Assembly (NCBI RefSeq): GCF_014705655.1 | Contig: NZ_JACXIY010000001.1 | Coordinates: forward strand, 372,001 to 436,000 | Length of the DNA: 64,000 nt | Direction: 5' to 3' | Source of the DNA: Paenibacillus arenilitoris | GTDB taxonomy: Bacteria; Bacillota; Bacilli; Paenibacillales; Paenibacillaceae | In this document: piece by piece, positions 7,634 to 16,790 of the stretch | Numbering within the stretch: the first letter of the stretch is position 1 | Layout: every line of letters starts with the position of its first letter | The notes under the pieces: generated by a model | The model's database searches: none | What the model was told of the DNA's origin: nothing | The model's input: only the letters and a program-made list of their open reading frames with translations | Program-made: the position numbers and the translations under genes

Positions 7634-9214
7634 ATGAAAAAGAACGTTACTTTCGCATTGATATCCGTATCGCTGGCGTCCGTCGTATTTGCGGGCTGCT
7701 CCGGCAAGGATCCGGTCGCAGACCCGACCGCAAGCGCGCCGACCGATAATTTTCACGCTACCGGATTCCCGATCGTCGAGAAGCCGATTACGCTGGACAT
7801 ATTCAACCGCCAATCCAATTCCAATATTCCGTGGGACAAAATGCTCGTATTCCGGGAATACGAAAAAATGACGAACATAAAAGCGAGCTTCAAAAACGTG
7901 CCGACCGCCGGCTTTAACGAAAAACGAAACCTGATCCTGAATACGAAGGACCTGCCGGACATCTTCATCAGCGCCAACTTTACCCGTCTCGACGCGGTCA
8001 AATACGGCACGAGCGGCATGTTTATCCCGCTCGAAGGGCTGATCGACCAATACGCGCCGAACATTAAAGCTTTGTTCGATCAATACCCGGAAATCAAGCA
8101 GTCGCTCACGGCCCCCGACGGCCATATCTACATGCTTTCCGACTTCGTCACCTTATTCTCCGCGCGCACGGCAAAGCCTTGGCTCAACAAGAAATGGCTC
8201 GACGAGCTCGGGCTGGAGGTACCGAAGACGACGCAAGAGCTGAAGAACGTCTTGATCGCCTTCCGGGATCAAGATCCTAACAGGAACGGACAAAAGGACG
8301 AAATCCCGATGTCCGGCGAAAATTTAGGTCAGATCGTCAGCAACATCAACGGCGCATGGGGACTCGAAAATCAGATGGGCAACCGAATCAACGTGCAGGA
8401 CGACAAGGTTCGCTATTGGCCGGCGGATGACCGGTACAAACAAATTCTCCAGTACCTGCACGAGCTGTACAAGGAGAAGCTTCTCGACAATACGCTCTTT
8501 ACGCAGCAGGATACCGAGTACTTGACGAAAACGAGCGAGGCGAAGGTCGGATTCTTCTATAAACAGGCGACGGATACGTTCTCCGCGGTTGCGGACCAGT
8601 TCATCGGCATCGAGCCGGTTGCCGGCCCGAACGGCGACAGGCTGCATACCCAGGTTCAGCCGATCGCAAGATCTTACGGCGCGTTTGCGATTACGTCCGC
8701 CAACCCCTATCCGGCCGAGTCGATCCGATGGATCGATTACTTCAGCGGCGAGGAAGGCTCGATCTTCCTCCGGTACGGTGTCGAAGGGCAAACGTTTAAT
8801 TACGCGGACGGCGTGCCGACGTATCCCGATGAAGTTTTGAAAAACGAGAAGGGGAGCGCCTTCGCGATCTCGCAGTTCGCCCCTTGGCCCGGAACGGCGA
8901 TCACGCACTGGATCAACGACAAAAACTCGAATGCGGTCAACCCTCCGCAAGTTCAAGAGGCGGCGGAAAAATTGGAGCCGTATATTCCGGAACGCATTCT
9001 CGGCGCGCCGTTGTTCGACGCCGCGACGGCCAAAAAGGTGGATACGCTCCTTACCGACGTCAACACGTACATCGACGAATCAAGCGCGAAGTTCGTAAAC
9101 GGCGAGCGCAGCTTCGACGATTGGGACAATTATGTTTCCACCTTAAATAAAATGGGTCTGGCCGAGATCGAAGAAATATACCAAGAGGCTTACGACACGA
9201 CCTACAAAAATTGA
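7634..9214 (+). CDS. Sugar ABC transporter solute-binding lipoprotein (system 1)
   Basis: The protein has 526 residues with a lipoprotein signal and lipobox Phe-Ala-Gly-Cys (Cys22). Its length and features (RNLILNTKDLPDIFIS, a GVEGQTF motif near the end) fit the large LplA/YtcQ-type binding proteins of the family 1 group that pair with LplB and LplC permeases. It is tethered outside the membrane and delivers an oligosaccharide to the next two gene products. The start is ATG 7634, seven bases after AAGGGAGG. The ligand is probably a sulfated oligosaccharide, judging from the sulfatases downstream. Confidence 0.9.
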   Translation: MKKNVTFALISVSLASVVFAGCSGKDPVADPTASAPTDNFHATGFPIVEKPITLDIFNRQSNSNIPWDKMLVFREYEKMTNIKASFKNVPTAGFNEKRNLILNTKDLPDIFISANFTRLDAVKYGTSGMFIPLEGLIDQYAPNIKALFDQYPEIKQSLTAPDGHIYMLSDFVTLFSARTAKPWLNKKWLDELGLEVPKTTQELKNVLIAFRDQDPNRNGQKDEIPMSGENLGQIVSNINGAWGLENQMGNRINVQDDKVRYWPADDRYKQILQYLHELYKEKLLDNTLFTQQDTEYLTKTSEAKVGFFYKQATDTFSAVADQFIGIEPVAGPNGDRLHTQVQPIARSYGAFAITSANPYPAESIRWIDYFSGEEGSIFLRYGVEGQTFNYADGVPTYPDEVLKNEKGSAFAISQFAPWPGTAITHWINDKNSNAVNPPQVQEAAEKLEPYIPERILGAPLFDAATAKKVDTLLTDVNTYIDESSAKFVNGERSFDDWDNYVSTLNKMGLAEIEEIYQEAYDTTYKN

Positions 9215-9223
9215 GGTGAGAAG

Positions 9224-10141
9224 ATGCAGGACCGCTCGAATAAGCTGATGAAGCGAATGCTCGTGCGCTACGAGTTGTATCTCATGCTGCTGCTTCCGCT
9301 CGTCTGGTTTATTATCTTCCAATACGTTCCGATGTACGGCGTACAGATTGCTTTCAGAGAATTCATGCCGAACCTGGGCTTCCTCGGAAGCCCATGGGTC
9401 GGATTCGAACATTTTGAACGGTTTTTCTCCTCCTATTACTTTGAACGGCTGCTCTGGAACACGCTGTCGATCAGTTTATTTCAGACGCTCGTCGCGTTCC
9501 CGATTCCGATTTTTCTGGCGCTCCTCATTCACGAAATACAGAACAAGCGGATGCGCAAGCTGCTTCAGAACGTGACGTATATGCCGCATTTTATTTCGAT
9601 CGTCGTGATCGTCGGGATGCTGAATCTGTTTCTTTCGTCCGAAACCGGCTTTGTCAACCATGTGCTGTCGGCGGTTGGAATCGAGCCGATCGCCTTCATG
9701 GAGAGGGCCGACTGGTTCAAGACGGTGCTCATTTCCTCCGGCGTCTGGCAGAACATGGGCTGGCAATCGATCATTTATATTGCGGCTTTGAGCGGGCTCG
9801 ATCCTCAGCTGTACGAAGCGGCCAAAATCGACGGCGCGAGCAGGTGGCAGAGGGTGATGCACGTCTCGGTCCCGGGCATCCTCCCGACGATTATCATTTT
9901 GCTCATTCTGGATATCGGGCATTTCATGAACGTCGGCTTCGAGAAAATATTGCTGATGCAAAACGAACTGAACATGGAAGCGAGCGACGTCATCTCCACC
10001 TTCATCTACCGGAACGGCATACTTAAGGGCGACTTCAGCTACAGCGCGTCGATCGGGTTGTTCAATGCGCTAATCAATTTTATTCTGCTGATCGTCATTA
10101 ACGCCTATGCGAGAAGAAAAACGGAAACCAGCCTATGGTAA
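9224..10141 (+). CDS. Sugar ABC permease, LplB type (system 1)
   Basis: The protein has 305 residues, with six predicted membrane helices and the opening typical of LplB/YtcP partners (YLMLLLPLVWFIIFQYVPMYGVQIAF). The EAA loop that docks to the ATPase is LYEAAKIDGASRWQRVMHVSVPGILPT (about 191-217). It lies nine bases after the binding protein gene with GAGGTGAG as ribosome binding site, so it is in the same operon. It forms the heterodimeric channel with the next gene product. No ATPase gene accompanies it. Confidence 0.93.
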   Translation: MQDRSNKLMKRMLVRYELYLMLLLPLVWFIIFQYVPMYGVQIAFREFMPNLGFLGSPWVGFEHFERFFSSYYFERLLWNTLSISLFQTLVAFPIPIFLALLIHEIQNKRMRKLLQNVTYMPHFISIVVIVGMLNLFLSSETGFVNHVLSAVGIEPIAFMERADWFKTVLISSGVWQNMGWQSIIYIAALSGLDPQLYEAAKIDGASRWQRVMHVSVPGILPTIIILLILDIGHFMNVGFEKILLMQNELNMEASDVISTFIYRNGILKGDFSYSASIGLFNALINFILLIVINAYARRKTETSLW

Positions 10142-10172
10142 GCCGGAGGAACCTGTCGGAAGGAGGAGGAGC

Positions 10173-11066
10173 ATGAAATTCGAACGACGAACCAAGATAA
10201 AGGATGACCAATGGTTCGATATCATCGTGTACGCGATTGCGACGGTCATTTTGATCATGATTTTATATCCGCTGCTATTCGTGGTCAGCGCCTCGTTCAG
10301 CGATCCGAGCAAGGTCATTGGCGGCGAAATGTGGCTTCTGCCGAAGGGCTTTACGCTGGACGCCTACAAGGAGGTGTTCGAGACGAAGGAAGTGTGGACC
10401 GGATATAAGAATACGATTATTTATACGGTGCTCGGCACGCTTATTAACATTACGCTGACGACGCTGGCGGCGTATCCTCTCTCTCGGAAGGATTTGCCGG
10501 GACGCAGCATTTTTATGTTCATTATCGCGTTCACGATGTTTTTTTCCGGCGGCTTAATCCCGACGTATTTGCTCGTCCAGAGCCTCGGCATGGTGGACAC
10601 GATCTGGTCGATGATGATTCCGACCGCGATTGCGACGTACAACCTGATCGTGATGCGAACCTATTTCCAGACGAGCATCCCGTGGGAGCTGCAGGAGGCG
10701 GCCCTGATGGACGGCTCCTCCAACACGAGGCTGCTGGTCAGCATCATATTGCCTTTGTCGAAGCCGATTATCGCGGTTATGGTGCTGTTTTATGCCGTCG
10801 GACATTGGAACGCGTATTTCAACGCGCTCATTTATTTGAACAGCGAGCATTTGTATCCGCTGCAAATCATTCTTAGAAACATCTTGATTACGAATCAGAA
10901 CGCCTTGATGGAAGGCGACGCGTTCGGCCTGGGCGAAAGGCTGCTGCTTGCGGAAAGCATCAAATATTCGCTCATTATCGTCGCGAGCATTCCGGTGCTG
11001 CTCATTTATCCTTTCGTTCAGCGGCACTTTATTAAAGGCGTCATGATCGGCTCGTTGAAAGGCTAA
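10173..11066 (+). CDS. Sugar ABC permease, LplC type (system 1)
   Basis: The protein has 297 residues and six membrane helices. The pattern is that of LplC/YtcP permeases: FDIIVYAIATVILIMILYPLLFVVSASFS, then MFFSGGLIPTYLLVQSLG, an EAA loop (LQEAALMDGSSNTRLLVSIILPLS) and the terminal FVQRHFIKGVMIGSLKG. The ATG at 10173 was chosen because AGGAGGAGGA at 10161 precedes it. An upstream in-frame ATG at 10107 would overlap the previous gene. Its stop codon overlaps an ATG read by the next frame. Confidence 0.93.
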   Translation: MKFERRTKIKDDQWFDIIVYAIATVILIMILYPLLFVVSASFSDPSKVIGGEMWLLPKGFTLDAYKEVFETKEVWTGYKNTIIYTVLGTLINITLTTLAAYPLSRKDLPGRSIFMFIIAFTMFFSGGLIPTYLLVQSLGMVDTIWSMMIPTAIATYNLIVMRTYFQTSIPWELQEAALMDGSSNTRLLVSIILPLSKPIIAVMVLFYAVGHWNAYFNALIYLNSEHLYPLQIILRNILITNQNALMEGDAFGLGERLLLAESIKYSLIIVASIPVLLIYPFVQRHFIKGVMIGSLKG

Positions 11067-11083
11067 TGGGAGGGGCTTCAACC

Positions 11084-12514
11084 ATGAGAATCGTTTATAT
11101 CGATATTGACTCGTTAAGGCCGAAGCATATCGGCATTCACGGCTATCACCGCCAGACGACGCCGAATATCGACCGCATTGCCAGGCAAGGCGTCCGTTTC
11201 TCAAGGGCTTACTGCGCGAGTTCGCCGTGCGTTCCGTCACGCGCCTCCTTCGCCAGCGGGCTGTTCGGCATTCATTCGGGCGTCGTGACGCATTGGGGTC
11301 CGGGATGCGACTACCGGCAATTCAATACGGAGGAGCGTCCGATGTTCGTTAGGCTGTTAAGGGAGCATGGCTATCATATGACGACCTTCTCTTCCTTCGC
11401 CGACCGTCACGACGCCTTCTGGTACATGGCGGGCTGGAACGAGGTTCATACGCACACGCTTAAGAAAGGAGACGAGGATGCCGACGAGGTCATAGGAGCC
11501 GCGCTGCCCTGGCTGGAGATGCACGGTAAGGAAGATAACTACTTCCTGCACCTTCAGTTGTGGGACCCGCATCGCAACTATACGATGCCGCGGCGGTATC
11601 AAGAGCTGTTTCGGGACGAGCCCGCTCCGGCGTGGCCGGACGAAGAAGCGATCGTTACGCACCAGGACAGCTACGCTCCGTTCAGCGCTGCCATGCTGTT
11701 TCCCGGACGCGGCCGCAGTCCGGTCGATACGATGCCCGACCGGATTCGAAACCGCGACGATTTCAAGAAGTTCGCGGACGCCTACGATGGAGCGATTCGG
11801 TTCATGGACGAACAGCTGGGACGGGTTTTCGATACGCTAGAGCGGCTCGGCGTCATGGATGAGACGGCAATCGTCATTTCGGGCGATCACGGCGAGGCGA
11901 TGGGCGAGCACGGTGTATACGGCGATCATGTATGCGCCGACGAAGCGGTTCATCACATACCGATGATCGTGAAGTGGCCCGGGAGCGCGCAAAATGTGGA
12001 GCGAAGGGAACTCGTATATAATGTCGATTTACAAGCGACGATTTGCGATTTGGCCGGCGTACCCGTACCGAAAGGCTGGGACGGACGGTCGTTTGCAGGC
12101 GCGATCGCGGATGGCGGAGCGTATATGCCCCGGGAGTATCTCGTATGGGATCATGGCTTATACAGCGTCGGACGTTCCGTGCGGACGGACGAATGGCTTA
12201 TGATGAGAACCTACCATCCGGGCGTCGTACCGCTGGAGCCGCTGGAGCTGTATCACGTGGCAACCGATCCGTATCTGACCCGCAATATAGCCGCTGATCG
12301 TCCCGAGGTCATCGAGCGTCTCGATCATTATCTTCAGCAATGGCATCACGAGCAGGTCGGGCACCCGTTCAGCAAGCCGGACCCGCTGCTGCTCGTCGTC
12401 GAGACCGGCCCGTTCAAATATATTAAGAAGGACGGATGGGCACGCCATTTGCGAGAGGCGGGCCGCGAGGATTTGCGAACGATCTATTTAAACCGAATTG
12501 GAGAACGTTCATAA
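11084..12514 (+). CDS. Sulfatase, formylglycine type (first copy)
   Basis: The protein has 476 residues of the alkaline-phosphatase superfamily. The signature SPCVPSRASF contains Cys49, the residue converted to formylglycine in CxPSR-type sulfatases. Metal and substrate ligands are seen in YIDIDS near the start and in SGDHGEAMGEHG. It should hydrolyse sulfate esters from a sugar. There is no signal peptide, so it acts in the cytoplasm on imported saccharides. GGGAGGGG at 11068 supports ATG 11084. It needs a formylglycine-generating enzyme, which is encoded at 56633. Confidence 0.93.
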   Translation: MRIVYIDIDSLRPKHIGIHGYHRQTTPNIDRIARQGVRFSRAYCASSPCVPSRASFASGLFGIHSGVVTHWGPGCDYRQFNTEERPMFVRLLREHGYHMTTFSSFADRHDAFWYMAGWNEVHTHTLKKGDEDADEVIGAALPWLEMHGKEDNYFLHLQLWDPHRNYTMPRRYQELFRDEPAPAWPDEEAIVTHQDSYAPFSAAMLFPGRGRSPVDTMPDRIRNRDDFKKFADAYDGAIRFMDEQLGRVFDTLERLGVMDETAIVISGDHGEAMGEHGVYGDHVCADEAVHHIPMIVKWPGSAQNVERRELVYNVDLQATICDLAGVPVPKGWDGRSFAGAIADGGAYMPREYLVWDHGLYSVGRSVRTDEWLMMRTYHPGVVPLEPLELYHVATDPYLTRNIAADRPEVIERLDHYLQQWHHEQVGHPFSKPDPLLLVVETGPFKYIKKDGWARHLREAGREDLRTIYLNRIGERS

Positions 12515-12540
12515 CGACCTAAAGATTGGAGCGAAATCTC

Positions 12541-13881
12541 ATGAAGAAACCAATGAACGTATTGTTTATTATGACGGACCAGCAGAGGGCCGATTCGATC
12601 GGACCGAACCGGCATCCTTGCGCCGATTACCCGAACATGGAGAAGCTGCGGAGCGAATCGGTGGCGTTCGATAACTTCTTCACCTCCGCCTCGCCGTGCG
12701 TGCCGTCGCGTCATACTTTTCTGACGGGCAGGCAGCCGTGGAAGCTCGGCGTCAGCGAGAACCGCAAGTTCAGCACGGGCGGAGAGGAGACCTGGATGCA
12801 GGCGCTGAGGGACGAGGGGTACCGGAGCGTCTCGGTAGGCAAGACGCATATGATTCATGCAGGCAGCTTCCATATTCCGATCAACCCGGGCAAATCGTTC
12901 GGCGGCGACCCCGATTGGAACCATTTCCAATTCGAACAGTCGGAGGAGCCTCACGACTATTTCTTCGACATCCAGACGACGCGCCGCGCCTGCGACGCGC
13001 TGAGGCGGCTGAAGGACACCGAGCCGTTCGCGATGTTCGTCGGCTTCCATGCGCCGCATGAGCCGTACGTTCTTCCGCAGAAGTACGTCGACTTCCGCAA
13101 GCCGGAGGACGTGCCGCTGCCGGAGAACAGACGGGCGGACGAGTTCCGGGACAAATCCGAAGCCTACCGCAGACGCGCCGGCATCTTTACGAACAAATTC
13201 GGCGAAATGTCGGACGACATGGTGCGCAAAGGCGTCGCCGGGTATCATTGCGCGCTGAAGATGGTCGACGACTGTCTCGGCACGATCATGGATACGCTCC
13301 GGGAGCAAGGGCTGCTTGATCACACCTTGATCGTATATACTTCGGATCATGGCGAAATGCTCGGCGTGCACGGCTTGTTCAACAAGGCGGCCACGGCCTA
13401 TGAATCCGAGATCCGGATTCCGTTCATGCTCCGGTTCCCCGATGGCTACAAAGCCGGGGAGGTCGTGGAGGCGATGGGGTCGAGCCTTGATTTTGCCCCG
13501 ACGCTCTACGATCTTCTGGACATTTCGCCGGACGTGTCGCTGCCGGGCCATTCGCTCGTTCCTTCCATTCAAACAGGCGAAGCGGTTAGAGATTACGTGA
13601 CGCTGTTCTGTCTCGGCGGAACGATGGGCATCCGGACGCAGACGCGCAAGCTGTGGTACCATCCGAAATTCAAGGACGGCGAGCTGTACGATCTGGCGGA
13701 GGATCCGCAGGAGCAGCACAATCTATATCACGACAAGGCGGCGTCCGGGCTGCGCGGCGAGCTGTTCGAATTGTTGCTGCACGCAAGAATCGTCGACGAT
13801 GAACGGGATAACTTGCCGACGAAGCGCGAATTGCGGCTGAAGGACGAGATCAAGGCGGCGTACGAGCCGCAGGTGCATTGA
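12541..13881 (+). CDS. Sulfatase, formylglycine type (second copy)
   Basis: The protein has 446 residues. The N-terminal FIMTDQQRADSIG metal-binding motif, SPCVPSRHTF with the modified Cys53, and YTSDHGEMLGVHG all mark a formylglycine-dependent sulfatase. It differs clearly from its neighbour in sequence (shorter, different insertions), so the two probably remove sulfate from different positions or sugars. There is no signal peptide. The ATG at 12541 follows a modest GGAG at 12528. It is the last gene of the operon; no terminator is evident before the dinB-like gene. Confidence 0.93.
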   Translation: MKKPMNVLFIMTDQQRADSIGPNRHPCADYPNMEKLRSESVAFDNFFTSASPCVPSRHTFLTGRQPWKLGVSENRKFSTGGEETWMQALRDEGYRSVSVGKTHMIHAGSFHIPINPGKSFGGDPDWNHFQFEQSEEPHDYFFDIQTTRRACDALRRLKDTEPFAMFVGFHAPHEPYVLPQKYVDFRKPEDVPLPENRRADEFRDKSEAYRRRAGIFTNKFGEMSDDMVRKGVAGYHCALKMVDDCLGTIMDTLREQGLLDHTLIVYTSDHGEMLGVHGLFNKAATAYESEIRIPFMLRFPDGYKAGEVVEAMGSSLDFAPTLYDLLDISPDVSLPGHSLVPSIQTGEAVRDYVTLFCLGGTMGIRTQTRKLWYHPKFKDGELYDLAEDPQEQHNLYHDKAASGLRGELFELLLHARIVDDERDNLPTKRELRLKDEIKAAYEPQVH

Positions 13882-13888
13882 AGCGCTA

Positions 13889-13897
13889 TGCTATAAT
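13889..13897 (+). promoter_or_regulatory. Extended -10 promoter of the DinB-like gene
   Basis: TGCTATAAT is an extended -10 element 39 bases before the coding start. There is no obvious -35 box, as expected for this class. Confidence 0.5.
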
Positions 13898-13936
13898 GGC
13901 AGGGATGCATATCCTCTAGGCGAAAGGGTGTATTCC

Positions 13937-14458
13937 ATGTACTTGCGAAAACCAAGCGAGGGCGAATTCGTTCCCGCTAACGGCATCTATATCGACGCCG
14001 CGCCGGAGGGCGATCCGGCGGCGCTGCTCCTCGAGCAGGAACGGGAAATCGTCGAGCTGTACGGCAAGCTTGACGAGGAGCAAAGCTTATTCCGGTACGG
14101 CGTAGGAAAGTGGAGCTTGAAAGAAGCGCTCGGCCATATTATGGACACGGAGCGAATTATGAGCTACCGGCTGCTTTGCGCGGCGCGCGGCGATGCGACG
14201 CCGCTGCCCCGGCACGCGGACGTGTTCGTGGATCTGACCGACTTCGACTCGCGGCCGCTTGCCGAGCTGATCGCCGAATTTCGCGCCGTTCGAGCTTCCA
14301 CCGTATCGCTCGTGCGAGGATTGACCGGGGAGGAACTGCAGCGCTTCGGATTCGTGAACGATTCCCCGACGACCGCGGCCGCGCTTGCCTACTTCATCAT
14401 CGGGCATGCGCTCCATCATCTCCGCATCGTCCGCGAACGGTATTTGCCTTCTATGTAG
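13937..14458 (+). CDS. DinB-family putative metal-dependent enzyme
   Basis: The protein has 173 residues with a four-helix-bundle pattern. The three metal-ligand histidines of DinB-like proteins fit His67 (GHIMDTE) and His157/His161 (GHALHH). Members of this family are thiol-dependent transferases (bacillithiol-linked in Firmicutes) or uncharacterised stress proteins; which applies here cannot be told. The ATG at 13937 is preferred over the GTG nine bases upstream because of spacing to AAAGGG. It has its own promoter and terminator, so it is separate from the sulfatase operon. Confidence 0.85.
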   Translation: MYLRKPSEGEFVPANGIYIDAAPEGDPAALLLEQEREIVELYGKLDEEQSLFRYGVGKWSLKEALGHIMDTERIMSYRLLCAARGDATPLPRHADVFVDLTDFDSRPLAELIAEFRAVRASTVSLVRGLTGEELQRFGFVNDSPTTAAALAYFIIGHALHHLRIVRERYLPSM

Positions 14459-14470
14459 TCCCTTAGGATA

Positions 14471-14509
14471 GGCGCTGAGCCGGTTTGCCGGGTTCAGCGC
14501 TTTTTTTTT
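14471..14509 (+). terminator. Rho-independent terminator
   Basis: A GC-rich stem (GGCGCTGAGCCGG against CCGGGTTCAGCGC) is followed by nine T residues, just after the DinB-like gene. Confidence 0.9.
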
Positions 14510-14561
14510 GTCTGTGGATCCGCGTGCGCGCCCGCTCACCCGTCCAACGGACTCAGATGAC

Positions 14562-14728
14562 GTTAATGGACCGAAAGAGGGGCGTTTCCAGCGGTAACGG
14601 ACCGTATTGACCTTATTGCGCCGAATGGAGTCCCTATATATATTTGAAAGCGTAAATAACGGTCCCTTGGTCCGTTACAACCGAAAAAGGCGCGATTTCA
14701 TTGAAATAAGAGCATCTCGGTCCGTTAC
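14562..14728. repeat. Dispersed TAACGGACC-type intergenic repeats
   Basis: GTAACGGACC occurs at 14594-14603 and its inverse GGTCCGTTAC at 14669-14678 and 14719-14728, with a variant GTTAATGGACC at 14562. A second shared block of about 20 bases starting CCGAAA occurs at 14571 and 14681. The 300-base region holds no gene. This looks like a family of short interspersed repeats in intergenic DNA. Confidence 0.55.
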
Positions 14729-14805
14729 TCGCCTTGCATTGACGCTGCCGACCGTCGTCCTGCGCCATGCAGGCCGGCGAGTCGGCAGCCGTTCTTCGGC
14801 AGCCT

Positions 14806-15693
14806 TTATCCCTTCGGTATATTCCGGTACACGGTTGGCGAATGACCCATCACTTTTTTGAACAGACGGGAGAAGTAGTAGGGATCGGCAATGCCGACCG
14901 AGCTTGCGATCTCTTTCACCGACAGGTCCGTCAAATCGAGCATTTGCGCGGCGCGCTGCATCTTCATCCGCAGGAAGTAGTCGATCGGGGAGAAGCCGGT
15001 CTCCCGGTTGAACAGATGGATCAGGTGCTGCTTGGACAAGCCGGTATGCCTCGCCAGCTCCGGAAGCCGAATCGCGGTCGCCAGATGCTCGGTCATGTAC
15101 CGGATGGCCGCTTCGAGATGCTGCTCCCGCTTCCTGTTCTGCGCCGAGCGCCCGATCCCGAAGCCGATCTCGCTGATCAGGTGCCGCATCGTCTGGGCGA
15201 CGTGGACATGGGCGGGCATGGCGTACGGCTTGTCCGAGAGGATGGCAAAGGACTGCTCGACGCCGTCGATGAACGATGTCAGAGTGCCGAGCGGCAGCTC
15301 CAGCGGCTCATCGGACAGGCCGTAGAGGGCAATGAGACCGCCCGCATCGTCGCCCTTCAGATGAAACCAGTAAATACTCCATGGATTCGACTCGGAGGCG
15401 AAGTAGCGGTGGGGAGTTCCCGCCGGAATGACGGCCAGGCTGCGCGGGCCCAGCCTGATCGTGCGCTCGCTTTCCCATTCGATCCAGCCTTCGCCCTCCA
15501 CGCAGTAAATGAATATAGCGGCGTCGCAGCCTTCGGGCCTTTCCCTGTAATGGAACTCGGCATGCGGGAAGAAGCCGATGTCGCTCACGTATAGCGACTT
15601 GGTCAGCGATTGCTCCCCGAGCTCCTTCTGGATGTAATCCGGCAGGACGAGCAGGCGCTGTTCCCGGAATCCGTCTTGCTTCTTCACGCTCAT
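14806..15693 (-). CDS. AraC-family transcriptional regulator
   Basis: The protein has 295 residues. The N-terminal cupin-like ligand domain covers about 30-160 (GEGWIEWESERTIRLGPRSLAVIPAGTPHRY). Two helix-turn-helix units follow at about 190-290 (LPELARHTGLSKQHLIHLFNRETG and VKEIASSVGIADPYYFSRLFKKVMG). It should activate a sugar-use operon on binding its ligand. GAGGTGAG precedes the ATG. Its neighbours are the DinB-like gene and the system 2 permease operon, the second being the likelier target. Confidence 0.93.
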   Translation of the reverse strand: MSVKKQDGFREQRLLVLPDYIQKELGEQSLTKSLYVSDIGFFPHAEFHYRERPEGCDAAIFIYCVEGEGWIEWESERTIRLGPRSLAVIPAGTPHRYFASESNPWSIYWFHLKGDDAGGLIALYGLSDEPLELPLGTLTSFIDGVEQSFAILSDKPYAMPAHVHVAQTMRHLISEIGFGIGRSAQNRKREQHLEAAIRYMTEHLATAIRLPELARHTGLSKQHLIHLFNRETGFSPIDYFLRMKMQRAAQMLDLTDLSVKEIASSVGIADPYYFSRLFKKVMGHSPTVYRNIPKG

Positions 15694-15791
15694 CGCAACT
15701 CACCTCGTCCTTCGTTTCGATACGAATATCATCCATCATTCTCCGCATATCGTCAATTGGAATCGCCAGGCATCGGCGTTACAGTGGAACT

Positions 15792-15836
15792 AAAAAAAGA
15801 ATAACCCGGGAGATGCCGCATCGTCCGGGTTATTCT
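15792..15836 (-). terminator. Rho-independent terminator
   Basis: On the minus strand AGAATAACCCGG pairs with CCGGGTTATTCT and is followed by seven T residues. It ends the system 2 permease operon (last gene ends at 15871). Confidence 0.85.
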
Positions 15837-15870
15837 ACGGCCTTTTCTTTTGAAATCGGCGTGAGCTTGA

Positions 15871-16764
15871 TCAGCTCTTGATGGCGCCCATCATGATGCC
15901 TTTGACGAAAAACCGCTGCAGAAACGGATAAACGAAGATGATCGGCAAGGTCGCAACCATCGTAACCGCCATCCGGATGCTCTCGCCGGATACCGGGATC
16001 CGCTTCGAGCTGTTCGCCAGCGCCTCGGCTTCCGAGACCATGGCGCCGGTCTGGAACTGGTTCAAAATTTTGACCAGCACGGCCTGCAGTGTCTTCAGCT
16101 CCGGCTTGTACGTGTAAATGTACGAATCGTACCAGGAGTTCCAGTGCCCGATGCCGATGAAGAGGGCGATGGTCGCAAGCACGGGAACGCAGAGCGGCAG
16201 AATGAGCCGGGCGAAAATTTGCAGGTCGTTCGCCCCGTCCATCTTCGCGGATTCCTCCAGCTCGGACGGCAGCTGCTCGATGTACGTGCGGACCAGAATC
16301 ATAAGAAACACCCCGATCAGGCCCGGGAAGATGAATACCCAGAACGAGTCGATCAGACCGAGCGACTTGATGATCATGTACGTCGGGATGAGTCCGCCGC
16401 CGAAGTACATCGTGAAGATGAAGAACAGCGTGAGCGCCCGCCACGCGATCAGCTCGCGCTTGCTGAGCGAGTAGGCCATCATGCTGATGGCGAGCACGGA
16501 AAGCGGCGTCCCGATGACGGTACGCAGCACGGTCACCTTCACCGAGTTAATCAGCTCGTCGTTCCGGAAGATCGACGCATAGCTCTCGAGCGTGAACTCC
16601 CGCGGCCATAAGTACAGCCCTCCGCGCACCGAATCGGTCGCGTCGTTGAGCGACACGACGAGGATGTTCCAGAAGGGATAGAACGTCACGACGAAGATGA
16701 CGCTCAGAAAAAGATAGATAAACGCGTCGAACAGCTTATCGGACAATGAACTTATTTTGGTCAT
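15871..16764 (-). CDS. Sugar ABC permease, LplC type (system 2)
   Basis: The protein has 297 residues, with six membrane helices, the FYPFWNILVVSLND and YFGGGLIPTYMIIKSLG segments and the FLQRFFVKGIMMGAIKS ending that mark LplC/YtcP permeases. The EAA loop is LEESAKMDGANDLQIFARLILPLC. It is the second gene of a two-gene minus-strand operon, 26 bases after its LplB partner. The binding protein that serves it is probably encoded at 21329 on the other strand. Confidence 0.93.
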   Translation of the reverse strand: MTKISSLSDKLFDAFIYLFLSVIFVVTFYPFWNILVVSLNDATDSVRGGLYLWPREFTLESYASIFRNDELINSVKVTVLRTVIGTPLSVLAISMMAYSLSKRELIAWRALTLFFIFTMYFGGGLIPTYMIIKSLGLIDSFWVFIFPGLIGVFLMILVRTYIEQLPSELEESAKMDGANDLQIFARLILPLCVPVLATIALFIGIGHWNSWYDSYIYTYKPELKTLQAVLVKILNQFQTGAMVSEAEALANSSKRIPVSGESIRMAVTMVATLPIIFVYPFLQRFFVKGIMMGAIKS

Positions 16765-16790
16765 GGTTTATCCGCTCCTTCTTCTTTTTT

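Noticed and set aside
12484..13719. Minus-strand open frame of about 400 codons
   Set aside because: Antisense to the second sulfatase gene, with no family features.
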